Shown here one piece after another: positions 27,347-34,817 of a DNA stretch of 64,000 bases; position 1 is the first letter of the stretch, and each line of letters opens with the position of its first letter. The stretch spans positions 310,001 through 374,000 of the forward strand of contig NZ_JACIJI010000002.1 of assembly GCF_014199335.1 (NCBI RefSeq), given 5' to 3'. The translations under genes were made by a program, and so were the position numbers. The stretch is from Stakelama sediminis. Lineage in GTDB: Bacteria > Pseudomonadota > Alphaproteobacteria > Sphingomonadales > Sphingomonadaceae. The notes beneath the pieces were generated by a model that was given only the letters and a program-made list of their open reading frames with translations, was not told where the DNA came from and ran no database searches.

Positions 27347-30300
27347 CCTCCCCTCCCGCACTGTGCGGCCGCTTGGCTGTATTCCTTCGCCAGATCGACG
27401 GACATCCCCATTGCCTGAGCTTCGAGAGGGCTATTGTGCGGATCACCCGTGAAGAGTGCGCCAGCTATCGATCCAATCACCCAGGCAAAGCCAAAGTTAC
27501 CTGCCCCCGACTGATCCCACTGCATGGTGTGGATCGTTTCCTCGAAGAACCCCGACGTTCCTTCTCGGAAGCTGTTCCAATGACCTGGAGCAACGTATAC
27601 GTTGTTTTGAATGGTGATGGCCGGATTGCCGTGAGCGAAGGCGGCCTTCGCAGCGAGACTACCGCCGTCGCCATTGTGGAAGACGACGGACCCAAGGTTA
27701 GGCCCGCCCAGCCCCTTGCTCGCCAGAAACTTCTGCATGCACGGAGATATTCTACGCGTCTGCTCCCTTTGCGGCGATGGTGGTCCATGAGTGGTAGTGA
27801 TACCGATGTTATTATATTCATTAATTGTCAGAGGGTCACCATCTCCACCTATATCAATCATCCCTGTCAAAGTACAATCTGTTACATAGGATCCAGTTTT
27901 ACTAACTTTTCCAGTTTTTTGATCGCGTTCATACAGAGTAATTTTTGTACATGTATTGAAATAAAACCTTCTTAGCCCGAGCGGATCGACGCCGTTGATG
28001 GGATCGCTGCCGACATAGTTATACCAGTTCATGCCGTCGCCGTATCCGATGGGATCGGTCTGCATGAACCGGCCGAGCGTGGGCGAGTAGATGCGGGCCT
28101 TATAGTAGTACATGCCAAGCTCCGGTAGCCAGGTCTGGCCGGTATACTGGAACCGCCCGACATTGGTCGAGCCCGGAATGCCGTATTCGTCATAGGTGTT
28201 GATGCCGTTGGCGATGGGCGATCCGCTGGAACTGGTCACCGCGATCACCGAACCGCGCTCGTCGGTGAGCAGCCAGCGCCGGTCGCTGGTGCCGGAGCCT
28301 TCATACCACACCACCGGCGCGCCTATACCGGGGCCGGGAACATAGCGCCTCAGCAGCGTGCCCGAGCTGTTATATTCACCGATCAGGTTAACCCCGTCAT
28401 AGAGGAACCGCGTCGCGCTCGTGCTGCTGCTCGACGTCTGATAGAGCCGCAGCAGCGGATCGTAGCTCAGCGCAGCACCGCCGGGACCGGTTTTGAGCAG
28501 GTTCTCCGAACTGTAGGTATAGCTGTCGCTGCCTGAGGTGGTCAGGTTGCCGCGTGCATCATAGCCCAGCGCCGTGCTGCCCGAACTGGTATATTGATTG
28601 AGGGCGTTGCGCGCATAGTTGCGGTTGACGCTCGCATAGCCCGTCCAGGCATAGGCATCGTTCGAACTCGTCCGGCTCTTGATCTGACCCGCCGGGTTAT
28701 AGGTGAAGCTTCGCGTCAGATCGTAGCTCGACCCGGCAAGGTTCTGCACCAGCTGCGACAGTCGCGAGACCGCGTCATAGCTGAGGCTGGTGGTGACCCC
28801 GTTGCCGCGCGTGATGCTGGTTTGCTGTCCCAGACTGTCATAGCCGTAGCTTGCCAGTACGCCGACGCCCGAGGTCGCACCGTTCTCGCGGATCTTCGAC
28901 ACTTCCCCTGTGACCAGATAATCGTAATCGACATAGAAGCCGTCGGGCCAGGTCATCTTCGTGCGACGACCGGCAGCATCATAGCTGTAATGCACCGTAC
29001 CCAGCGGGCTAGTCTGGGTCAGATTGCGCCCCAGCGCGTCATAGGTGAACGACAGGGCATTCCCGCTCTGGCTCGCGCTCAGCATATTGCCGGTCAGGTC
29101 ATAGCTGTAGCTGACGTCGGGCTCGCTGCCCGGCAGGTTCTTCGCCGTCACCCGGTTGAGATGGTCATAGCTATAATCAATCGTCTGCCCGTCGCGCAGC
29201 CGCCGGCTCGTCACATTCCCGTTATTGTCATAGCCAAGCTGCTCATAATCGCTCGCCGAGCTCGAGCCCGATCCTACCGAACCGGTCGGATATTGCGTCT
29301 TCACCAGACGATCGAACCCGTCATAGCTGTAGATCGTCTTGTTGCCGCTGCCGTCGGTCAACGAGGCAGTCTTTCCGTTCGGCGTGTAGGTGGCATATTC
29401 AATCGCAGCATCGGCGGTGCCGACAGCCTGCGTAACGCTGAACACATGGCCAGCAGCATCATATTGCGTCTTGGTAACCCGGTCCGGCCCGTTGCTTCCT
29501 GTCGATTGCAGGGAGCAGGCATTGGTTACCGTTCCCCATGCTGAACTGTTCATCCGGATCGCCGTGCATTCGGGGCGTCCGTTCGAGTCGTAACTATAGT
29601 CCGTGACACCATAAGTCGTGCTGCCGCCCTTCAGGACGGTGCGTACTTTCCGACCATAGCTGTCGTAGCTGAGCACTTGCGACCGATTGGAGGTGAAGTT
29701 GGAAAAGGCTGAAGCGCTTTGGCCGGCCGTCGTTCCCAGTTCGGTCTTGGCGACGCTGCCGTCTGCATTATAGGTAATGCGCTTTGCGCGGTTTGGAAGG
29801 CTCCCCGACCCATCCGGATCAGGCGAAATTGTGCCGGTTATCTCACGAGCGCCATTGTAAAAGATCGCGGTCTTATCAGCAGAGCCGGGCAACGGACCAT
29901 CAATGGAGATGCGATTGCCCATCGCATCATAGCTCGCCGTCGTGACAGCGCTCAGATTATTATCCCCTGCTTTTACCGTGACACTGGTGACGTTGCCGTA
30001 GCTATCATAGCCAATTGCCTGCCGGGTTTCATCGGCGGTGCCTGTGCAGCTTGCACTGCTCCGGCATGTGGATACGCCCGTCAGTTCATACACGCCCCCG
30101 ATCTGAGTATAGCTGTAACGCGTTTGCGGTCGCGTACCACTACCGGAAGGGGCTGGAAGCGTCACTGCCGTCACTCCGCCATGCGTGGCGTCATAACTGT
30201 AATTGGTAATACGACCGAGCGCATCCGTCGTACTTGTCGGATTGTTGCAGGTCACATAATTCGAACAGCTCGACGGATAGGAAGCCGACGTTCCGATATT

Positions 30301-31473
30301 GGACAATCCCGATCCAGGCTTGGCGTGCAGGGTTGTCGCTGTAACATTACCCCGTCCGTCCAATGTATATTCGACGTAATTGCTTTCGTCATATGTCACC
30401 CGGGTGAGCCGCTTGTAGCTGTCATAGCCGTACCGCGTTTGCTTGCCCATGCGGTCCGTAACAGAAGTCGGCCTGCCTATACCAAGATCAGATACAATCA
30501 CTTTCGAGTGGCTGGCCGCGTCGGTTACCGTCATCGTGGCCGTCGAACCCGATACGGAATAGCCATATTGCGTCGTAACGCCGTCCCGGGTGACTGATGT
30601 CACATTAGTCGTCCCGCTGACCGTGAAGTTCGGCGTACTGGTGCCCGGCGGCGTAATGCTGGTCGCGGTTATCTGCCAGCTATGGCCCGTCAGGTCGGTG
30701 ACGTCGACCACTCCGGAAGAGGGATAGCTGTAGGTGATTGTTCCTTCGGTAACACCGTTGCGCCTGAAGTCGGCCTTGGTCCGGTTCGAGCCTGAATAGC
30801 TAAAATGGACCGAGTAGCCGAAGCTATTGCTTACCTGCGACAATGTGTCCGGACCGAAACCAAATCCCGCAAGCCAGCTAAGCGTCAGGCTGCTGCCATT
30901 TGGATTTCGGACTTGAGTAGGAAGCAGGATGCAACCACCCGATGGGTTGGTCCAGTCACAATAATAGGTACTTGGCGATTCAGCGTCACCGCCGGTTGGA
31001 TCGGTAAAGGTAATCGCCGTTCCGTCGGCCAGCCGATAAATATAGCTGTGCGTACTCAGATCCTTGGTGAGCGATGTGCCCTGCGGCACTGTCGGAGTCA
31101 GGGGGCCCGCTGTTACGCTACCCGTAAAAATATCCTGGATGTAATCTGGGCGTTTGATCTTGACCGTTACACTGGATCCACTGCGCGTCAGTAGCAGTAC
31201 CAAATGGTCCCATTGTGATCCCATGCCGTTTGCACTGACCCGCATCAGTTTGAGTTCCGCATCCCCTGAACCTATCGACCCTTCAGGAAAGGACAGAATA
31301 TATTCATCCCTTGTCAGATCGATATTATTCTCATCGAGATTGCGAAACTGTGCCCAGTTTTGCGCCTGCGCGGGCAAGGCCATCGTCCCACCCAAAATCG
31401 TGCCAACCACCAGAATGCCACGCATCCAAGTAATTCCACGGCGCGATCGTCTGGCTGCGCCTCTCGTCCGCAT
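27343..31473 (-). CDS. RHS-repeat polymorphic toxin with variable C-terminal domain
   Basis: A 1376-residue exported protein: an N-terminal signal (MRGILVVGTILGGTMALPAQ follows a short basic leader), an N-terminal beta region, many YD repeats (for example YSYDGFDRLVKTQYP and YDNNGNVTSRRL), then the RHS core ending in KARIYSPTLGRFMQTDPIGY and the VDPLGL border at about residue 1167. The last 209 residues are unlike the rest. They contain FFEETIHTMQWDQ and NSPLEAQAMG, reminiscent of a zincin-type metallopeptidase, though the first zinc His of HExxH is Glu. DNA for this tip (27343-27975) is visibly AT-richer, the usual sign of tip exchange. ATG 31473 follows GAGGGGGG. Probably a contact-dependent or secreted antibacterial toxin. 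Confidence 0.85.
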   Translation of the reverse strand: MRTRGAARRSRRGITWMRGILVVGTILGGTMALPAQAQNWAQFRNLDENNIDLTRDEYILSFPEGSIGSGDAELKLMRVSANGMGSQWDHLVLLLTRSGSSVTVKIKRPDYIQDIFTGSVTAGPLTPTVPQGTSLTKDLSTHSYIYRLADGTAITFTDPTGGDAESPSTYYCDWTNPSGGCILLPTQVRNPNGSSLTLSWLAGFGFGPDTLSQVSNSFGYSVHFSYSGSNRTKADFRRNGVTEGTITYSYPSSGVVDVTDLTGHSWQITATSITPPGTSTPNFTVSGTTNVTSVTRDGVTTQYGYSVSGSTATMTVTDAASHSKVIVSDLGIGRPTSVTDRMGKQTRYGYDSYKRLTRVTYDESNYVEYTLDGRGNVTATTLHAKPGSGLSNIGTSASYPSSCSNYVTCNNPTSTTDALGRITNYSYDATHGGVTAVTLPAPSGSGTRPQTRYSYTQIGGVYELTGVSTCRSSASCTGTADETRQAIGYDSYGNVTSVTVKAGDNNLSAVTTASYDAMGNRISIDGPLPGSADKTAIFYNGAREITGTISPDPDGSGSLPNRAKRITYNADGSVAKTELGTTAGQSASAFSNFTSNRSQVLSYDSYGRKVRTVLKGGSTTYGVTDYSYDSNGRPECTAIRMNSSAWGTVTNACSLQSTGSNGPDRVTKTQYDAAGHVFSVTQAVGTADAAIEYATYTPNGKTASLTDGSGNKTIYSYDGFDRLVKTQYPTGSVGSGSSSASDYEQLGYDNNGNVTSRRLRDGQTIDYSYDHLNRVTAKNLPGSEPDVSYSYDLTGNMLSASQSGNALSFTYDALGRNLTQTSPLGTVHYSYDAAGRRTKMTWPDGFYVDYDYLVTGEVSKIRENGATSGVGVLASYGYDSLGQQTSITRGNGVTTSLSYDAVSRLSQLVQNLAGSSYDLTRSFTYNPAGQIKSRTSSNDAYAWTGYASVNRNYARNALNQYTSSGSTALGYDARGNLTTSGSDSYTYSSENLLKTGPGGAALSYDPLLRLYQTSSSSTSATRFLYDGVNLIGEYNSSGTLLRRYVPGPGIGAPVVWYEGSGTSDRRWLLTDERGSVIAVTSSSGSPIANGINTYDEYGIPGSTNVGRFQYTGQTWLPELGMYYYKARIYSPTLGRFMQTDPIGYGDGMNWYNYVGSDPINGVDPLGLRRFYFNTCTKITLYERDQKTGKVSKTGSYVTDCTLTGMIDIGGDGDPLTINEYNNIGITTTHGPPSPQREQTRRISPCMQKFLASKGLGGPNLGSVVFHNGDGGSLAAKAAFAHGNPAITIQNNVYVAPGHWNSFREGTSGFFEETIHTMQWDQSGAGNFGFAWVIGSIAGALFTGDPHNSPLEAQAMGMSVDLAKEYSQAAAQCGRGG

Positions 31474-31530
31474 CCATGCCCCCCCTCAAATTGATTTATT
31501 AACGCCAGAATCTGCCCCAAGGCACGCCGC

Positions 31531-31752
31531 CTAGGAGCCGGAAGCTCCGTTGACCTTTACGTTGGTCCGGTTGTCGGCCTTGTCGTAGCTGTAATTGGCC
31601 ATCACGCCGTTATTGACGGTGCCGCTGGCTTCAACCTGTATCAGGCGTCCACGTGCATCATAATGATAGGTGATGGTCTCGCTTGCATAGGCAAGTCCAA
31701 GTCCCGCAAGCATGGTCCCCACCACACCTGCGACTAATGCCGCTTTGCGCAT
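31531..31752 (-). CDS. small secreted protein with one YD (RHS) repeat
   Basis: A 73-residue product: a Sec signal peptide (MRKAALVAGVVGTMLAGLGL, then AYA) followed by a single YD-type unit (ETITYHYDARGRLIQVEASG). The first ATG is further up (31779), but ATG 31752 with AGGGAGC upstream gives the signal peptide start. It lies 57 bp upstream of the RHS gene on the same strand. It may be an exported accessory, or a broken remnant of an older RHS gene that kept its own start, signal and stop. Confidence 0.6.
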   Translation of the reverse strand: MRKAALVAGVVGTMLAGLGLAYASETITYHYDARGRLIQVEASGTVNNGVMANYSYDKADNRTNVKVNGASGS

Positions 31753-32075
31753 CGGCTGCTCCCTGTTCGCGCAATGCAAAGCCCCCTAAGCATTACGTAC
31801 TACTCACAATAGATGGGCATTGGCCTCTGGCAAGTCGTTTTTAACAATATCTCCATTCCGGATATTTTATTGGGATCGTTACTCTTTTCTACACGATCAC
31901 AACCCCTGCTTTTCCGCTACACTGGAGATAAAGTCGAACTACGTCGGTCATACCCGCCAACCGCATTTTATCCCCCGTCGCCTGACCCGCATCCTCCAGA
32001 TCGACAACTTGATCGCCGAATCGCAGACGATCATCGACCTTGATCGAGCCCTGGCAGAGACCGCCCGTCGGGCCC
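31753..32075. other. intergenic region between the RHS locus and alpA
   Basis: About 320 bp with no supported gene. It is AT-richer near 31800-31930 and probably holds the promoter of the 31752/RHS transcription unit. Short frames on either strand do not look like proteins. Confidence 0.4.
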
Positions 32076-32285
32076 TCAGCGATAGTCCTCGACCTGATAG
32101 CTGATGGGATTGCGGGCCCATTGCTCGACCTCATGTTCACGCCAGCCTGCGCAGCGCCGGCTGATCCGGATCTGGCGTGGAAAGGTGCCGTCGGCGATCT
32201 TGCGATAGAGCGTCGAGCGGCTCAGCCCGGTGCGATCGAGCACGGTGTTGAGGCGGAGAATACGGTCGGGGTGCGGAGATATCAT
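32076..32285 (-). CDS. alpA: AlpA-family excisionase/regulator
   Basis: A 69-residue winged-helix DNA-binding protein: ILRLNTVLDRTGLSRSTLYR carries the MerR-like HTH, followed by KIADGTFPRQIRISRRCAGW and REHEVEQWARNP. AlpA proteins control integrase expression and excision in P4-like elements. Its place inside an island with a P4-type integrase supports this role. Confidence 0.88.
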   Translation of the reverse strand: MISPHPDRILRLNTVLDRTGLSRSTLYRKIADGTFPRQIRISRRCAGWREHEVEQWARNPISYQVEDYR

Positions 32286-32829
32286 GGATGCCGGTCCTTT
32301 CGATGGCGTGTCATCGCTGCTGAGACCGCATCATCGGCATCCAGATTGGCAGGCTCAACCTCCCCGCTGCCGCCATAGGCCGACTCCAGCACCGCAAAAG
32401 TGCCCGAACGGCATTCAACGGCTCGTCTCGGAAGGTGGGCCGATTCGAAATCTCTTTCCTTCATAAAGATCGTGCAGGGCGTCTCGCGCCGGCGGCGCGA
32501 CCGCGTGCTATGGCATCGGTGCCACCGGGCCGCGTGCGCGTCCCGGCCCATACGGGTAACGCCCGGCTGACGCGATGGTGTCGGGCCGTGGCCCGACCAG
32601 CGGACATCGCGCGGGCGCGATGGCGTGGCCGCGCCGGGCGCGGCATGGCACAGGGGAGCGTCGCATGCCCCTGGTCCCGCCGCGGCGGGCCGCAACCGGC
32701 TGCGCCGGTCTTCCACATCCGTTCCAGTCCTTGCGGATGCACCCCGCCGCTCCATGCGGGACTGCTGGTCTGCTCCTGCCGCTCCCCCGCGCCATTCCGG
32801 CCGGGCTGCGGTGGTAAAGGAGAAAGAAC
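32286..32829. other. very GC-rich 540-bp stretch without a supported gene
   Basis: Every frame is open for long distances because stops are rare in GC-rich DNA, but none reads as a protein family and none has a good ribosome site. The stretch contains many CGGGCCG/GGCCCG-type short palindromes (for example around 32570-32650). It may be a regulatory leader or an RNA upstream of the sigma-4-like gene. Confidence 0.35.
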
Positions 32830-33093
32830 ATGGCAGACAGGTCCGATCCGGCAGAACTGGTACGGGTGGAAGCAGCGCTGCGCCGGTTACCCCGTCTTGA
32901 ACGCGACATCCTGCTGGCGGTCCGGCTCGACGGACTGGGTACAGCGGCAATTGCACGGCGCACGGGATTGTCTCAGGCCGAAGTGCAGCGCCTGCTGGTG
33001 CGCGCGATAGAGCATTTCACCCATGCGCTCGAGCATCCGCGCCGCCATGGCCGGTGGTGGCGGTGGCGGCGGTGGTGGCGGCGGCGGCGGTGA
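32830..33093 (+). CDS. sigma-70 region 4-like small protein with Arg/Trp tail
   Basis: An 87-residue protein: RVEAALRRLPRLERDILLAV and LDGLGTAAIARRTGLSQAEV form a region-4 helix-turn-helix, followed by a tail RRHGRWWRWRRWWRRRR coded by a GGY-type triplet repeat. The ribosome site AAAGGAGA is strong. It lacks region 2, so on its own it is probably a DNA-binding regulator. It is the second protein of this type in the island (the other starts at 26492). It lies upstream of the MNT-HEPN gene on the same strand. Confidence 0.7.
   Translation: MADRSDPAELVRVEAALRRLPRLERDILLAVRLDGLGTAAIARRTGLSQAEVQRLLVRAIEHFTHALEHPRRHGRWWRWRRWWRRRR
33052..33093 (+). repeat. GGY trinucleotide repeat at the end of the sigma-4-like gene
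   Basis: About 13 consecutive GGT/GGC/CGG-type triplets. In the gene frame they read Arg/Trp, in the next frame poly-Gly and on the other strand poly-Pro. Such tracts are prone to slippage and could vary the protein's tail length. Confidence 0.7.
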
Positions 33094-33166
33094 TGAATCC
33101 ATTTTGCGGGCCATATGCCGTCTCGCGGTTGGCGCAGGGCGGCAACCGGGTTAGGAACGAGCTTCC

Positions 33167-34072
33167 ATGAAATCCGATCTCGATCATCTTCCCGATATCC
33201 AGCGCCGCGAGCTTGCCCGCGTGCGCGAAATACTGCTCGAAGAGTTCGACACCGCGATTGCGCGCGCGACCAGCCCAACCCGCCGAAACGGCAAGGTCTA
33301 TAAGATCGTTCTGTTCGGTTCCTATGCGCGCAACGACTGGGTCGATGAACCCGAAAACGGCTATCAGTCCGATTATGACCTGCTGATCATCGTCAGCCAT
33401 GAAGACCTCACCGACATTGCCGGTTACTGGTATGTCGCCGAAGACCGCATCCTTCGCGATGCCGCCATTGGCCGTCCGGTCAATATCATCGTGCATTCGC
33501 TCGACGCAGTGAACCAGGCGCTGTCGCGCGGTGAATATTTCTGGGTGGATATCGCGCGCGACGGCATCGCGCTCTACGAACTGCCCTGTCATGCGCTTGC
33601 CACGCCCATGCCGCTCACGCCTGCCGATGCGTACCGCATGGCGCGGGAATATTTTGATGGATGGTTTGCGAAAGCTGTTGATGCAATTGAAATTGCGGAG
33701 TTCTGCGTAGAGCAGAATAAGCTAAACGATGCCGCCTTTCTCATGCATCAGGCAACCGAGCGTCTCTACATCTGCTTTCTGCTGGTACGTACGCTCTACT
33801 TTCCGCGTTCGCATAACATCAAGTTTCTGCGTTCGCTCGCCGAGGACAAGGAACCACGTCTGGTCGCAAGCTGGCCGCGCGAGCAGCGTACCGACCGGCG
33901 CCGGTTCGAGTTGCTGAAGCGCGCCTATGTCGAGGCGCGCTACTCGGCACAGTACGCCATTGCCCGCGACGATCTCGACGCGCTCGCCGCTGCGATTGCG
34001 CAGCTGCGCGATACCGTTGAGACGCTGTGTCTCGAGCGGCTGGAAGCGCTGAAGCAGGGAGCTGAAGGGTAA
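33167..34072 (+). CDS. MNT nucleotidyltransferase-HEPN fusion protein
   Basis: A 301-residue protein. The N-terminal half is a minimal nucleotidyltransferase (GSYARNDW at about residues 51-58 and SDYDLLIIV for the DxD pair). The C-terminal half (about 150-290) is a HEPN helical domain with the conserved block DAAFLMHQATERLYICFLLV and SHNIKF. Separate MNT and HEPN genes form toxin-antitoxin pairs; here they are one chain. A clean RX4-6H RNase motif was not found (nearest is R, seven residues, H), so RNase activity is uncertain. It may act in defence or be a regulatory nucleotidyltransferase. Standalone, 74 bp after the sigma-4-like gene. Confidence 0.85.
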   Translation: MKSDLDHLPDIQRRELARVREILLEEFDTAIARATSPTRRNGKVYKIVLFGSYARNDWVDEPENGYQSDYDLLIIVSHEDLTDIAGYWYVAEDRILRDAAIGRPVNIIVHSLDAVNQALSRGEYFWVDIARDGIALYELPCHALATPMPLTPADAYRMAREYFDGWFAKAVDAIEIAEFCVEQNKLNDAAFLMHQATERLYICFLLVRTLYFPRSHNIKFLRSLAEDKEPRLVASWPREQRTDRRRFELLKRAYVEARYSAQYAIARDDLDALAAAIAQLRDTVETLCLERLEALKQGAEG

Positions 34073-34095
34073 GAGCGCTCCTGCTATCACCACCC

Positions 34096-34503
34096 CTATT
34101 CGCCCTTCTCCTTAAAGGCCCTCTGTCCTCGTCGCCGCCACACCACAAGTTGGCGTTGTCCGTCAGCGCTGCGCAAGGTTGCCGCCGCTTCGACCAGCAC
34201 CCCAAGGATCACCGCCCGATCGTCATCGGTAAGCTCGACCAGCCCGGCCTTGGCGACGAGGCCGCCCAGCTCGATCAGCCGCCGGGTGCGCTCGCGCCGC
34301 TTCATCTGCCAGGCGCGACGATCATGGCGTGCCTGTTGTGCCTGAAGCCGGTTGTGCGCTGCGGTCGTCCGGCGCAACGCTGCCCGGCCTGCCGCGAGCG
34401 CCGTCGCCAGCGTCTTCGCGCTCTCCGCGAAAAAAGGCAGCGCCGCGCTTGCGCCACGCCTCCCGGGTCGGACGGGGCGCGGTGCCTGCCTCGAGTAGCG
34501 CAC
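34096..34503 (-). CDS. traD: TraD-like mobilisation accessory protein
   Basis: Reads RRERTRRLIELGGLVAKAGL followed by VELTDDDRAVILGVLVEAA, which matches the small TraD protein of Ti-type MOBQ mobilisation modules. The upstream part (ESAKTLATALAAGRAALRRT and onward) is a plausible helical N-terminus. The start is uncertain: ATG 34503 would overlap the TraC frame by about 180 bp, while ATG 34305 leaves only 69 residues and has no ribosome site. Non-ATG starts are possible. Confidence 0.65.
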   Translation of the reverse strand: MRYSRQAPRPVRPGRRGASAALPFFAESAKTLATALAAGRAALRRTTAAHNRLQAQQARHDRRAWQMKRRERTRRLIELGGLVAKAGLVELTDDDRAVILGVLVEAAATLRSADGQRQLVVWRRRGQRAFKEKGE

Positions 34504-34645
34504 CGGCCAGTTCCTCGACGCTCAGCCTATCCGCACCGGTGGCCTGGACGAGTTCGCCCAGCTGGTGCTGTCTGCGGTTTTTGAGCTTCCTTGCCTTGTC
34601 GGCAAGGGTTCTGAGTTCAGCATCATAGTCCCGGGGTTTACGCAT
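34322..34645 (-). CDS. traC: TraC-like mobilisation accessory protein
   Basis: A 107-residue basic protein starting MRKPRDYDAELRTLADKARK, then RQHQLGELVQATGADRLSVE and EAWRKRGAAFF, characteristic of TraC of the TraA relaxase module, which assists relaxosome formation at oriT. ATG 34645 is preferred over 34672 because family members start with MRKPRDYDAEL. It is divergent from traA across the oriT. Confidence 0.75.
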   Translation of the reverse strand: MRKPRDYDAELRTLADKARKLKNRRQHQLGELVQATGADRLSVEELAGALLEAGTAPRPTREAWRKRGAAFFRGEREDAGDGARGRPGSVAPDDRSAQPASGTTGTP

Positions 34646-34760
34646 CGCAGTTGTCCTGAGTTGATCGACCACGCCCTCTCATTTATCGAGTGGGTCGATC
34701 AGCCCCAACCTTCTGAAATATCCTGACACTTCGGCGTCGCGAGAAAGATGAAATCTTTTG

Positions 34761-34772
34761 AGGGCGCGCTTA
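34761..34772 (-). other. oriT: candidate origin of transfer (MOBQ nic site)
   Basis: On the minus strand TAAGCGCGCCCT differs by one base from the RSF1010/Ti-type nic sequence TAAGTGCGCCCT. The flank ACGTATAAGCGCGCCCT also recalls Ti-type oriT. It lies in the divergent traC-traA gap, the usual oriT place, with TraA 46 bp away. Confidence 0.65.
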
Positions 34773-34817
34773 TACGTCGTGCCGACATGCGCTTTTAAGA
34801 GTAGCTGGTATGTCGCC

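Noticed and set aside
28594..30597. Plus-strand frames opposite the RHS gene
   Set aside because: Repetitive antisense reading of YD repeats; no protein family.
32461..32963. Several overlapping Arg/Pro-rich frames in the GC-rich tract
   Set aside because: All frames are open because of composition; none has a ribosome site or recognisable fold, so no gene is called.
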